Part shown: positions 44,780 through 53,644 of the stretch, piece by piece
Layout of the letters: each line of letters starts with the position of its first letter
How positions within the stretch are numbered: the first letter of the stretch is position 1
Origin: Phycisphaerae bacterium
GTDB taxonomy: Bacteria; Planctomycetota; Phycisphaerae; UBA1845
Assembly (NCBI GenBank): GCA_029260075.1
Contig: JAJDDY010000041.1
Coordinates: forward strand, 1-64,000
DNA length: 64,000 nucleotides
Reading direction: 5' to 3'
Position numbers and translations under genes: made by a program
Notes under the pieces: generated by a model
What the model was told of the DNA's origin: nothing
Databases searched by the model: none
What the model saw: the letters and a program-made list of their open reading frames with translations, nothing else

Positions 44780-46155
44780 GTGCCGAAGAAACATTCTCGC
44801 CGAATGGCGTGCCGAAGCGCCATCGCGTTGGCTACCTGCTGCGCATGTACCCTCGTTTCAGTCAGACGTTTGTCGTCAACGAGATTCTAGAGCTGGAGCG
44901 GCAGGGCGTTGATCTTCGGATCGCGTCGCTTCGCAAGCCCAATGAGGGCGTCTTCCACGAATCAATTTCCCGCGTCCGGGCCCATGTTGACTATTTTCCT
45001 GACCGGGTGATGGGTCAAGTTCGAAAGAACCTTCGCACTCAGTGGTCGCGATGGCGACAGTCGCCGCGTCGCTACCGGCGTGCCGCCGCCATTGTGCGGA
45101 AGTACGAAACCGAAAACTGGTTCGAGATGGTGCAAGCCGTCGAACTGCTTCGCTGGGTTGGCAAGCGTCGTGTCGGGCACGTTCACGTACACTTTGGTAC
45201 CGACGAAGCCACGGTGGCGCTGCTCGCGGCGGTTCTGGGTAACCTTTCCTATAGTCTGACGTTGCATGCGTTCGATATCTTCCGTGACACGGTGGATCGA
45301 TCGCTCCTGGCGCAAAAAATCAACCATTCGCGGTTTGCGGTCACGGTGTGCGAGTCGAACCGGCGATACATGATCGAGAATCTACCCGGTGTGGATCCGG
45401 ACAAAGTGATTGTGAACTACAACGGCATCGACCTTACGCGATTCAATCCGGACGGCGGGCTCGAGTCGGTCGCCGCGAGCGAAACGGTGCAACCGAGCGT
45501 TGCCCGCAAGCCGATGTCGATTTTCAGCGTGGGTCGTCTCATTGAGAAGAAGGGTTTCATACACTTGATTCATGCCGTGGCCCATCTTCGCGACGACGGG
45601 TTTGTCGTTTCATGCGACATCGCCGGTGACGGTCGCGAGCAGGCGACGCTCGAACGTGCGATCAAGGAACTCGATCTTAGGAAACAGGTCCGACTGATCG
45701 GGCCGATCGACCAAGATCGCGTTCGACAACGACTGCGTGAGGCGGCCTGTTTCGCGCTACCCTGTGTGTGCGCCCGCGACGGTAACGTCGACGCGTTGCC
45801 GACCGTATTGCTCGAGTCGCTCGCATCGGGCTGTCCCACAGTGAGCACGCGCCTTAGCGGCATACCGGAAATCTTGGAAGACAATGTCAGCGGCCTGTTG
45901 GTCGAGCCGGAGGACTCGCGTTCGCTTGCGACCGCCATCCGCCGCGTGCTAGAAGACGGTGCGCTATCGACGCGGCTGGCCGAGGGTGGTTTGCAGCGTG
46001 CGTCCGAGCGATTCGACGTGACCGCCAACGTCGCCGTCATGCGCGAGCTGTTCACTGCAGCGACGCAGGACGCTCGAGTGAAGATTTCGCCTAAGCGTGC
46101 GCTCTCGTCTACCGAGCCGTTGACGCGGAGTCGATCCGGTCGCGAGGTGGCGTGA
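44776..46155 (+). CDS. Glycosyltransferase family 4 protein
   Basis: 459 residues. VGYLLRMYPRFSQTFVVNEILELERQGVDLRIASLRKP is typical of GT4 enzymes of the colanic acid / exopolysaccharide type. The donor site reads SIFSVGRLIEKKGFIHLIHAVAHL, with CVCARDGNVDALPTVLLESLASGCPTVSTRLSGIPEI in the C-terminal domain. Starts inside the previous stop codon (ATGA) and its own stop overlaps the ABC transporter start, so translation is coupled through the run. Confidence 0.92.
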   Translation: MSAEETFSPNGVPKRHRVGYLLRMYPRFSQTFVVNEILELERQGVDLRIASLRKPNEGVFHESISRVRAHVDYFPDRVMGQVRKNLRTQWSRWRQSPRRYRRAAAIVRKYETENWFEMVQAVELLRWVGKRRVGHVHVHFGTDEATVALLAAVLGNLSYSLTLHAFDIFRDTVDRSLLAQKINHSRFAVTVCESNRRYMIENLPGVDPDKVIVNYNGIDLTRFNPDGGLESVAASETVQPSVARKPMSIFSVGRLIEKKGFIHLIHAVAHLRDDGFVVSCDIAGDGREQATLERAIKELDLRKQVRLIGPIDQDRVRQRLREAACFALPCVCARDGNVDALPTVLLESLASGCPTVSTRLSGIPEILEDNVSGLLVEPEDSRSLATAIRRVLEDGALSTRLAEGGLQRASERFDVTANVAVMRELFTAATQDARVKISPKRALSSTEPLTRSRSGREVA

Positions 46156-48014
46156 TGTCCAAGTGGTCCATCAAGACAAACCGCGGCAAGCTCGAACTCA
46201 GTGACACTTCGGCCGTGTGGCATCGGTTCGCTAGATATGTGCGTCCCCATCGTGTCGCGCTGATCGGCGCCTCTGCGGCGTCGATAGGTGCGATCGTTGC
46301 CCAGATCCTCGCCCCCTGGCCTATCAAGGTGATTTTCGATTTCGTTCTGACGGACAAAATGGCATCGACGCGACTCGGTGCGTTCATGCGGAGCATCTCA
46401 TCGACGCCGACCACGGCGTTGTTGTGGGTTTGTGCCGCCATTTTGTTAATTGCGGTCATAGAGTCCGTCTTTTCCTATTATCGCGATGTGACGTTGGCGC
46501 AGACCGGTCAGCGCGTCGTCGGCGATCTCCGCCGCGACTTGTTCGCACACCTACAGACCCTTCCGCCCTCAGTGTTTGAGCGACGTCGAACCGGCGATTT
46601 GCTGATGCGTCTAACCGGCGACATTCAGATGCTCAGGCAGATGCTGGTCAATGCCGTCGTTACTGCGGGCCAAAGCGCGCTGACCATTGCCGTCATGATT
46701 GTGGTCATGTTCTTGCTCAACCCGGTGCTCGCTTGGCTTGCGATCATGACGATTCCGGTCACCCTGATTTTTGCGTGGCGGATTTCTCGCAAGATCAGGA
46801 AGGCCACCAAGCAGCAGCGTGAAAAGGAAAGCATGGTCGCCGGCATCGCCCACGACGTGATCGGCGCGATGTCGATCGTGCAGGCGTTCAATCGGGAGCC
46901 GGTCGAGCAAAAGCGATTCTCACGGGAGAATCGAAGCTCGATTCGCGCCAGCGTGCGCACCACCAAACTGCAGTCCAAGCTCTTTCGCGTTGTGGCCGTC
47001 GCCTCAGCGGCGGCCACGTGCATGATCCTTTTCGTCGGCGTGCGCGGCGTGCTCGATGGGGTGATGACCGCCGGGGACTTGCTCGTGTTTATATCCTACC
47101 TGCGTTCGTTGAACAAACCGATGCGGCGTATCACAAAGATTACCGCGCAGTTGGCCAAGGCTACCACGTGCGGCGAGCGCGTGGGGGAGTTGTTCGCGAT
47201 TAAGCCGGCCGTTCGCGATAGCGACGACGCAGGCGAACTTGAAGCCGTGCAAGGTGGCGTGCGGTTCGAGCGCGTTTCATTCCGCTACGACGATCACACG
47301 TGGGTGCTGACCGAGGTGTCGATGCGAATCGAACCGGGCCATCGCGTGGCCATCGTCGGTCGCAGTGGCGCGGGCAAGAGTACGCTGGCCAAGTTGCTCC
47401 TTCGGTTTCACGATCCTGTTGAGGGGGCGGTGCTCATTGATGACCAAGACGTGCGTGAGGTCCGCATGGCCGCGCTGCGCCGATCGATCGGTTGGGTGCA
47501 TCAGGATACGGTGCTGTTCGGTATGACTGTGGCTGAAAACATTGCGCTGGGTTGTCCTGATGCTGAAGACGCGACGATTCGTGAGGCCGCAGAGCGCGTA
47601 GGCGCTGACGGTTTTATCGAAGCGTTGCCCGACGGATATGATACGGTGTTGGGTCAGGGTGGGGCGACGCTGTCCGGAGGTGAGCGACAGCGGCTGGCAC
47701 TCGCTCGTGCCTTGCTCCCTGATCCGAAGGTTTTGCTCTTGGATGAACCCGCCACGGGCCTTGATGCGGCGTCGCGCGGGCTGGTGGAACAGGCCTGGAT
47801 GAATCCGACCAATCAGGCTACGACTATCGTAATCTGTCATCGTCTGCGGTCGATGGATCGCTTCGACAATATTTTCCTGCTGAAGGATGGGCGATTGGTG
47901 GAAAGCGGATCACACGCGGAGCTTGTGCAACGCGACGGTGAATATGCCATGTTGCACCGTCACAGTGAAGATCAGTTGACGCAGGATCACGAGGAAGAGT
48001 TTCAGACGTGCTAG
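46155..48014 (+). CDS. ABC exporter, fused membrane and ATPase domains (MsbA-like)
   Basis: About 619 residues from ATG 46155; a GTG three bases upstream is in frame. Six membrane helices in residues about 20-300, then an ABC ATPase with Walker A GRSGAGKST, Q-loop HQD, signature LSGGERQRLALARAL and Walker B VLLLDEPATGLD. Half-transporter expected to dimerise and export a lipid-linked or amphipathic product. Directly downstream of three glycosyltransferases, so the exported molecule is likely a glycolipid or glycan intermediate. Confidence 0.93.
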   Translation: MSKWSIKTNRGKLELSDTSAVWHRFARYVRPHRVALIGASAASIGAIVAQILAPWPIKVIFDFVLTDKMASTRLGAFMRSISSTPTTALLWVCAAILLIAVIESVFSYYRDVTLAQTGQRVVGDLRRDLFAHLQTLPPSVFERRRTGDLLMRLTGDIQMLRQMLVNAVVTAGQSALTIAVMIVVMFLLNPVLAWLAIMTIPVTLIFAWRISRKIRKATKQQREKESMVAGIAHDVIGAMSIVQAFNREPVEQKRFSRENRSSIRASVRTTKLQSKLFRVVAVASAAATCMILFVGVRGVLDGVMTAGDLLVFISYLRSLNKPMRRITKITAQLAKATTCGERVGELFAIKPAVRDSDDAGELEAVQGGVRFERVSFRYDDHTWVLTEVSMRIEPGHRVAIVGRSGAGKSTLAKLLLRFHDPVEGAVLIDDQDVREVRMAALRRSIGWVHQDTVLFGMTVAENIALGCPDAEDATIREAAERVGADGFIEALPDGYDTVLGQGGATLSGGERQRLALARALLPDPKVLLLDEPATGLDAASRGLVEQAWMNPTNQATTIVICHRLRSMDRFDNIFLLKDGRLVESGSHAELVQRDGEYAMLHRHSEDQLTQDHEEEFQTC

Positions 48015-49372
48015 TGGCTTCCAAACAAATACCGGTTGATGCATCGCTGCCGGTTCTGCCCGCTTGCCTCGATGGGCACGCGGTGTTGACCGCATGCCGT
48101 GCACAGTTGCCCCAACTTGAGGAGGGCGTCAAGGCGCAAGACTGGTGTAAGGCGCACCTGATCGAAGCACTCTATCATCCCGGTCGCTACGTCCGTGTTG
48201 TCTACGCGTTGCTGTCGGATCCGGAAACGCCGGAGCATCGATATTGGCCGGAGGGGCAGCTCGTCTATTTGCACGCGCCGGTTCGCCAGCCCGTTTCACG
48301 CCGCGGCACGGTGCTGCACCTCGCCGGCGAAGACGTCGAAGCTTATCGTTTTCCCAACGATCGTCGTTTGCGCGGGCTAAGGAACTTCGCACGTCGAGAC
48401 TCTTGCGTTCAAGCGATGGAAGGATGGATTGGCGGCGGTGTGGGTGGCGGGCGCATCGAACCGGATTCGCTGCAGCGCTTACTTGTTCGCTATGTGCCCG
48501 AGCAAAAGTGGATCGTGAGACTTCGCGCGGAGCTAACCGGGTCGAACCATGCGAAGCGCACGAAGTGTCGTCTCGCCGTTCGTGCTGCATCACCAACAGT
48601 CATCGCTGCCCTCGAAGCGCGTCACAACCTGCTCAACGAATCGCCCAAAGAAACTGGACCGCGTTTTCAGATTCCGCGTGTCGTTGGCGTCGATCGAGAC
48701 GGCGGTCTGTTGGCTACGCAGTGGATACGTGGGGACAACATCGTCGAGGCGCTGGATGGTGGCGACGTCGCCGGTGTGCTCGGGGAGGTGGCTTCGCGAT
48801 TGTTGTCGCTGCATGTGGAACCGGCGTCTGACTTGCCGCGTGTTGACCGGGTTGCGCTGCTTCAACGGGCCGAACATGCGGTGGGGGATCTTCAAGTCGT
48901 TGCTCCGAGTCGACGTGAACAGCTCGATAGCGTGTGGCAGCGGTTGCAATCAACGTTGAAAAGAGTGGTCGGTGCCCGTGTCGCGTTGATCCATAACGAT
49001 TTTCATTGGAAACAGTTGACCATCAAGCGAGATCGGTTTGCTCTGCTCGACTTGGAGCGGCTTGCGGCTGGCGATCCGCTGCTCGACGTCGTAAATTTCG
49101 CCACGCAGTTGCAGATGCTGGGTTATCGCCCGGAGTATTCCGTAGACGTCGCAACGGCCGACCGCTGGTGCCGGACGTTTCTTGATAAATGGGAACGCTG
49201 CGGTGGTGAGCCGGTCGACGAGACGCGACTCACGTGCTACGCCGCGCTGTTTCGACTTGAACTGGCCCGCGGTATGATGCGTCACCTTCGCACCGGTTGG
49301 CCGGACCTTCTGGCGTCGTGCGTGGATCGCTGTTCCGAAGAATTGGTCGACGGTGGGGGGGCGGCGTCGTGA
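48008..49372 (+). CDS. APH-fold kinase-like protein (HxDxxxxQ variant), copy 1
   Basis: 454 residues from GTG 48008, overlapping the ABC transporter stop. The C-terminal third is an aminoglycoside-phosphotransferase/choline-kinase fold: ALIHNDFHWKQLTI as the catalytic loop and LLDLERLAAGDPLLDVVNF as the DxD-type metal segment. Canonical proteins have HxDxxxxN; here the last position is Gln. The N-terminal 190 residues (YHPGRYVRVVYALL, GWIGGGVGGGRIEP) lack a familiar domain. Likely an ATP-dependent phosphotransferase on a sugar or lipid, or a pseudokinase. Confidence 0.8.
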   Translation: MLVASKQIPVDASLPVLPACLDGHAVLTACRAQLPQLEEGVKAQDWCKAHLIEALYHPGRYVRVVYALLSDPETPEHRYWPEGQLVYLHAPVRQPVSRRGTVLHLAGEDVEAYRFPNDRRLRGLRNFARRDSCVQAMEGWIGGGVGGGRIEPDSLQRLLVRYVPEQKWIVRLRAELTGSNHAKRTKCRLAVRAASPTVIAALEARHNLLNESPKETGPRFQIPRVVGVDRDGGLLATQWIRGDNIVEALDGGDVAGVLGEVASRLLSLHVEPASDLPRVDRVALLQRAEHAVGDLQVVAPSRREQLDSVWQRLQSTLKRVVGARVALIHNDFHWKQLTIKRDRFALLDLERLAAGDPLLDVVNFATQLQMLGYRPEYSVDVATADRWCRTFLDKWERCGGEPVDETRLTCYAALFRLELARGMMRHLRTGWPDLLASCVDRCSEELVDGGGAAS

Positions 49373-50733
49373 CATCACGTATTCCTCCCAGTGAATCGAC
49401 GCTTATCGCCGCCCTCAGGCCAGAGTGGGCGCAGAACGTGCTCGCCGAATCATTACCGCTCGACTGGTCGCGCGTGGGTCAACCGGCGGACGTGCGCATC
49501 GAGCGGTATTGGCCAAGCGGTGACGAGGGGCTTTCGGTCGAGTGGTCGTTTGGGTTGGATGATGGTTGTCGCTACCACGTATACGCGACGATGGGGTTAG
49601 CGACAGTCGTTTCGGCGGACGCGGCGGCGGTGGCGCCGCGCCTCGAGCACGGTTCATTGCGCGGCGTATCGGTCCGATTTTTGGACGGTCGAGGTCGGCT
49701 TCATTCTCCGGACTGCGACACGAGACTCACGCAACTGCCGAACTGCCTTAGTGCTGACGTGATGGCCGGTCGATTGAAGCAGCTATCTGCAGACGCGACG
49801 CGAGGGGATGGTACACCGCCGGTTTCCTTGCGCTGTCAATTGATGGGCTATCGCGCGGGGCGTAGGGCGGTCGTTCGGTACAGCGTTGATCCTCAAGGCG
49901 ACGCCGCCGTCGACATCGTCGGCAAGATGTTCCATGACGATCGCGGATCGCGGTTGGTTGATCTTCACACACAACTGAATGAGGAGTTTGCTAAACAAGG
50001 GGCTACGTGGCTGCACGTTCCCGAGCCCGTTGGTTACGACGCCGAGTTGCGCATGGCGTGGTTCTCGTGGGCTCCGACGGTCTCGGTCGAGTCATCCAAC
50101 GTCGATCGCGTGACACAGGCGACGCGTGCGTTGGCGTGGATACACAAAACAAGTTCGGATGGCCTTCCGGAGTTTGCGGTAGAGAACGAACGGGCGATCG
50201 TTCGTCGCTGGCTTAAGCTCATGACGCTGCTGGACGGTGTCAGACACCAATCGCTGGCCGCGCTGGCTGGCAAGATCGATGCCATGGCCGAGGCAGTAGA
50301 CGAAGCGGAGCTGTGTACGATCCATCGCGACTACTATCCGAGTCAAGTTGTCTTCCATGGGGACGACGTGACAGTGTTGGATATTGACACGCTGGCTACC
50401 GGTAGCCGTTGCGTCGACTTGGGTAACTACTTGGCCCATCTTTTTCTGTCGGAGCTCGATCGCGGTGGCTCGATGGCAGGTTGGGCGGGTGTCGCCGATG
50501 AGTGCCTCCGTCATTATGAGTCATTCGGCGCGGCCGTTTCTCGGTCTGAGCTGGCCTATTATTTGAGTACATCGCTCTTTCGCGTCGGCGCCGTGCACTT
50601 CTATCGTACGGCCAGTGGCCATTGCGCCGAATCGCTCTGGCGCGTCGCGGATGAGTTAGTTAGTTTGGGAACCTTTGACCCGTGTTCTTGGTCCGACACG
50701 AAACGATCTTGTTCCAAGGTGTCCACGTGCTGA
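49369..50733 (+). CDS. APH-fold kinase-like protein (HxDxxxxQ variant), copy 2
   Basis: 454 residues from GTG 49369, overlapping the previous stop (GTGA). Catalytic loop CTIHRDYYPSQVVF with Asp present and Gln in place of the usual Asn, then VLDIDTLATGSRCVDLGNYLAHLF for metal binding. Earlier LRCQLMGYRAGRRAVVRYSVD may be the ATP-lysine region. Same length and architecture as copy 1, so both probably arose by duplication. Ends with a prepilin gene 22 bases downstream. Confidence 0.8.
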   Translation: MTSRIPPSESTLIAALRPEWAQNVLAESLPLDWSRVGQPADVRIERYWPSGDEGLSVEWSFGLDDGCRYHVYATMGLATVVSADAAAVAPRLEHGSLRGVSVRFLDGRGRLHSPDCDTRLTQLPNCLSADVMAGRLKQLSADATRGDGTPPVSLRCQLMGYRAGRRAVVRYSVDPQGDAAVDIVGKMFHDDRGSRLVDLHTQLNEEFAKQGATWLHVPEPVGYDAELRMAWFSWAPTVSVESSNVDRVTQATRALAWIHKTSSDGLPEFAVENERAIVRRWLKLMTLLDGVRHQSLAALAGKIDAMAEAVDEAELCTIHRDYYPSQVVFHGDDVTVLDIDTLATGSRCVDLGNYLAHLFLSELDRGGSMAGWAGVADECLRHYESFGAAVSRSELAYYLSTSLFRVGAVHFYRTASGHCAESLWRVADELVSLGTFDPCSWSDTKRSCSKVSTC

Positions 50734-50755
50734 AGACTTCTCCAGGAGAACGGTC

Positions 50756-51442
50756 ATGATGCGTAGCCCCCGAAATCGAACAGGTTTTACGCTGCTCGAG
50801 CTGCTCGTGGTTATTGCCATATTGACGCTGCTGATCGGCATACTCATGCCGTCGATGCACCGCGCCAAGCTGCAAGCGCGCGACACGCAATGTCGAATAC
50901 GCCTACGCGCGATTCATATCGCCCACATGGTCTACCTCCACGACAACAAACGCTTTGCCGAACTCAACAACGACGAGGACGACGGCACCTGGCAGTACAA
51001 CTACCTCATCTACGACGGTCGCGATTTCGATAGCAATTTCGGTCCGCTGCTCAATGATACGGTGTCTCTGGACAGCGTGGAACAGCTTTTTTGCCCGCGT
51101 CAAACCGACCCCTATCATACTCTGGCCACGCCCGAGAATCCCTGGCCCGTAGTGCCATTGCTTGACACCCGATCTGCCTATGCGCGTCGTTATCATCTTA
51201 CCGGCCGAAGTCTCTCGCAAATGAAACGCAATCCGGCGCTGTTTTCCGACGTGTTCCATCTTCCAAAGGTTGTCAAGAGCGCCCATGGCGACGGCGTCAA
51301 TGTAGCCTACCTTGATGGGCACGTTCAGTTCGTTAGGGCGAAGAAACTCCTTACGGATAATGATTTGGCGCATCCGTTTGCGGTCGAGGACAACCCGGTC
51401 ATTGAAGATATTTGGGACGAGTTGAATAGGGCTCGAAAATGA
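50756..51442 (+). CDS. Prepilin-type cleavage/methylation domain protein
   Basis: 228 residues from ATG 50756 with AGGAG 8 bases upstream. Canonical prepilin start GFTLLELLVVIAILTLLIGILMPSM (Gly before the cut, Glu5 present), then a small globular domain ending VNVAYLDGHVQFVRAKK, the planctomycete pseudopilin DGH pattern. Being inside the glycan operon is unusual: it overlaps the SNase-like gene by four bases and follows a kinase gene. It may anchor an extracytoplasmic filament or tip to the exported product. Confidence 0.87.
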   Translation: MMRSPRNRTGFTLLELLVVIAILTLLIGILMPSMHRAKLQARDTQCRIRLRAIHIAHMVYLHDNKRFAELNNDEDDGTWQYNYLIYDGRDFDSNFGPLLNDTVSLDSVEQLFCPRQTDPYHTLATPENPWPVVPLLDTRSAYARRYHLTGRSLSQMKRNPALFSDVFHLPKVVKSAHGDGVNVAYLDGHVQFVRAKKLLTDNDLAHPFAVEDNPVIEDIWDELNRARK

Positions 51443-52131
51443 ATGGAGCAGTCGTCTTGACATCTCGCCGACGCCCCGCGATTTGGTATTGGCTTATCGT
51501 GATCGTTCTGGCCGGTGTCGCGTTGACGCTAGCGCTTTGGCCTCGATCGGGCGACGTGCAGCGACGCGATCCGGACCGTCGTTTGTACGTGAACGTGAAG
51601 CGTGCCGTCAGCGGAGGGAAGATCAAACTCGACGGGCGTGGCGATGCGGTCGACGAGTATGTGATCTACGCCGGCGTGCGTGCGCCCTTTCCCAAGGAAC
51701 CCTACTTTGAGGACTCGATGACGCGAAACGCCGAACTCGTGGTTGGAAAAGAGGTGCGGTTGCGTTTTGGCAAGCAGCGGACTGATGCGAAGGAAAGAAT
51801 GCTGGCTTACGTGTTTTGTGGCGACGAATTCGTTAACGAGACGTTGGTGCGCGAGGGGCTGGCGTACGTCCGGAGCACCAAGACCAATGATCGGTTTTCC
51901 AAACGTCTGTTGAAGGCGCAGAAGGAGGCTCGCAAACGCCGTCGTGGTATTTGGAAGGATCGCGTGTGGACGCGCGAGTCGTCCTATTTCGGTGATCCCA
52001 AGTACGGCAACTTCCATCGCCGGTCATGCGAGGAAACCGATCGCATCAACCCCGCACGCCTGCGCACCTTCAAGTCCGCCGGTCGCGCGCTTGATGAAGG
52101 TTTCGCGCCGTGCGCCAAGTGCAAACCGTAA
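51439..52131 (+). CDS. Membrane-anchored SNase-like protein with zinc-binding tail
   Basis: 230 residues. One N-terminal membrane helix (WYWLIVIVLAGVALTLAL) is followed by an SNase-like barrel (VIYAGVRAPFPKEPYFEDSMTRNAELVVGKEVRLRFGK, AYVFCGDEFVNETLVREGLAYV). The usual DxYGR catalytic loop reads DAKERMLAYVF, so catalysis is doubtful. The C-terminus has the HRRSCE and APCAKCKP pair, a CxxC/H zinc-binding tail found in some membrane SNases. Starts inside the previous stop and overlaps the next start (TAATG). Confidence 0.8.
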   Translation: MNGAVVLTSRRRPAIWYWLIVIVLAGVALTLALWPRSGDVQRRDPDRRLYVNVKRAVSGGKIKLDGRGDAVDEYVIYAGVRAPFPKEPYFEDSMTRNAELVVGKEVRLRFGKQRTDAKERMLAYVFCGDEFVNETLVREGLAYVRSTKTNDRFSKRLLKAQKEARKRRRGIWKDRVWTRESSYFGDPKYGNFHRRSCEETDRINPARLRTFKSAGRALDEGFAPCAKCKP

Positions 52132-53549
52132 TGGTTGCCGACCGCACGCAGTCGACCGGAACGCCATCCGGTCGACCCGATCTGCCCATGGCGATAGATA
52201 CCGCTGCCATCACGACGTGGCTTCGCGATCGTGTGGTCTGGCCGAGTGGCGCATCCCTTGAGTCGATTCGTCTTGGACGTTTCTGGACAAGCCGCAGGGA
52301 TTGCGGCACGTTCGAGTTGGCTCTCACGGTCGCAAGCGGTCACTCCGACTTATCATTGACGTTGCAAGGCGGTTTTCTTCCGCCGGTTTCGCCCGGAAGA
52401 ACGCACGACCATGCGACGATCACGCCGGTCGGTCTCTTTGGTCTGCGATTGGTCAGCACCGAACTGGGACTGTGGTTTTGCTCGCCCGACCGGGACCGAA
52501 AGCTCAGGTCGGCAGCCAAGCTTATGGATGGCCCTCGGGCTGCGGAGCTGCTTGAACAGGCTGGCGTGCTCGGCACGGAAGCCCATTCATCTACGCCCTT
52601 GGCAACGCGGGCGGTGGGATCGCGCTTGGTCAACTATCGCGTGCATCGCCGATGTGTGGCCCGTGTCTGGTTGGGCGATCCGTGGTGCTGCGGGGCGTAC
52701 TATCTGAAGGCTTTCCGTCGTCCGCCGACTGCGGATCGAGTGGCGTTTCTTGTTGACCTCGCGGGCCGTGTCGAAACATGCTCGGGTGGTCGCGTGGGTT
52801 TGTCGCGCATCGTGGCGCTGCTTCCCGATGAGCGCGTGTTGGTGACGGCGGAGATTTCCCACGGAGCCGTGCCAATTGGATCGACGTGTGAAGACCTCGC
52901 CGCTGCGGCCGTAGCGTTGGTGACGCTGCACGCCACGGATGCGCCCGCGCTGTTGGATGATCATACGCCGGCGCACGAAGTACACACCGTCGCGCGATGG
53001 CTCGACGCGCTGCCGCTACTCGGATATGAGTCCCGTCGGGGAGAACTTACACGGCTAACCGGCGCGCTGAGGCAACGCGCCGACGATCTTCCGCTCGCGT
53101 CGCGTACGCTCATTCACCGGGACTTTCACCATGGTCAGTTGCGCCGCGACGGGGATCGAGTTTGGTTGTTCGATTCGGATACGTTGTGCGTCGGCGATGC
53201 GGAGCAGGACGTCGCGGTGTTCATTGCTCATCACGTATTGGCTGACTTGACGGAACGGCGGACGTTCGAGATTGAGGCCACGGCCGTCAATACGTTTCTG
53301 GATGAGTACCGGTCGCACGGGGGACGGATCGATGCGGACCGACTCGGGTTCTATCTTTCGGCCGCACTGTTGCGTCTCGGAGCTATTCACCTTGCTCGTG
53401 GACTGCCTGGCAAGCTTGTGGAACGAATGTGGTCCGGTGCAGATCGCTTGCTTGCGGAACGAATGACGCTGGATGCTTTGGCGGCGGTCGCAGCGTCGGT
53501 ATCGAGTCGACAAGCGTCGGGTCAAAGTCGGATGTGTCGACCGAGTTGA
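52131..53549 (+). CDS. APH-fold kinase-like protein (HxDxxxxQ variant), copy 3
   Basis: 472 residues from ATG 52131, overlapping the previous stop. The fold shows RTLIHRDFHHGQLRRDG (again Gln for Asn) and WLFDSDTLCVGDAEQDVAVFIAHHVL. The N-terminal half contains GSRLVNYRVHRRCVARVWLG, perhaps the ATP-binding strands. Together with copies 1 and 2 it gives three members of one kinase subfamily in a single operon. Confidence 0.8.
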   Translation: MVADRTQSTGTPSGRPDLPMAIDTAAITTWLRDRVVWPSGASLESIRLGRFWTSRRDCGTFELALTVASGHSDLSLTLQGGFLPPVSPGRTHDHATITPVGLFGLRLVSTELGLWFCSPDRDRKLRSAAKLMDGPRAAELLEQAGVLGTEAHSSTPLATRAVGSRLVNYRVHRRCVARVWLGDPWCCGAYYLKAFRRPPTADRVAFLVDLAGRVETCSGGRVGLSRIVALLPDERVLVTAEISHGAVPIGSTCEDLAAAAVALVTLHATDAPALLDDHTPAHEVHTVARWLDALPLLGYESRRGELTRLTGALRQRADDLPLASRTLIHRDFHHGQLRRDGDRVWLFDSDTLCVGDAEQDVAVFIAHHVLADLTERRTFEIEATAVNTFLDEYRSHGGRIDADRLGFYLSAALLRLGAIHLARGLPGKLVERMWSGADRLLAERMTLDALAAVAASVSSRQASGQSRMCRPS

Positions 53550-53644
53550 CAGAGCGGGGAATGAAGAGGCTGAATGTGAGCACGTGCGTTCGGTCCATGT
53601 CGTAACTGACGTTGATGTCTACAACGTGTTGGAGTCCGATCGCC

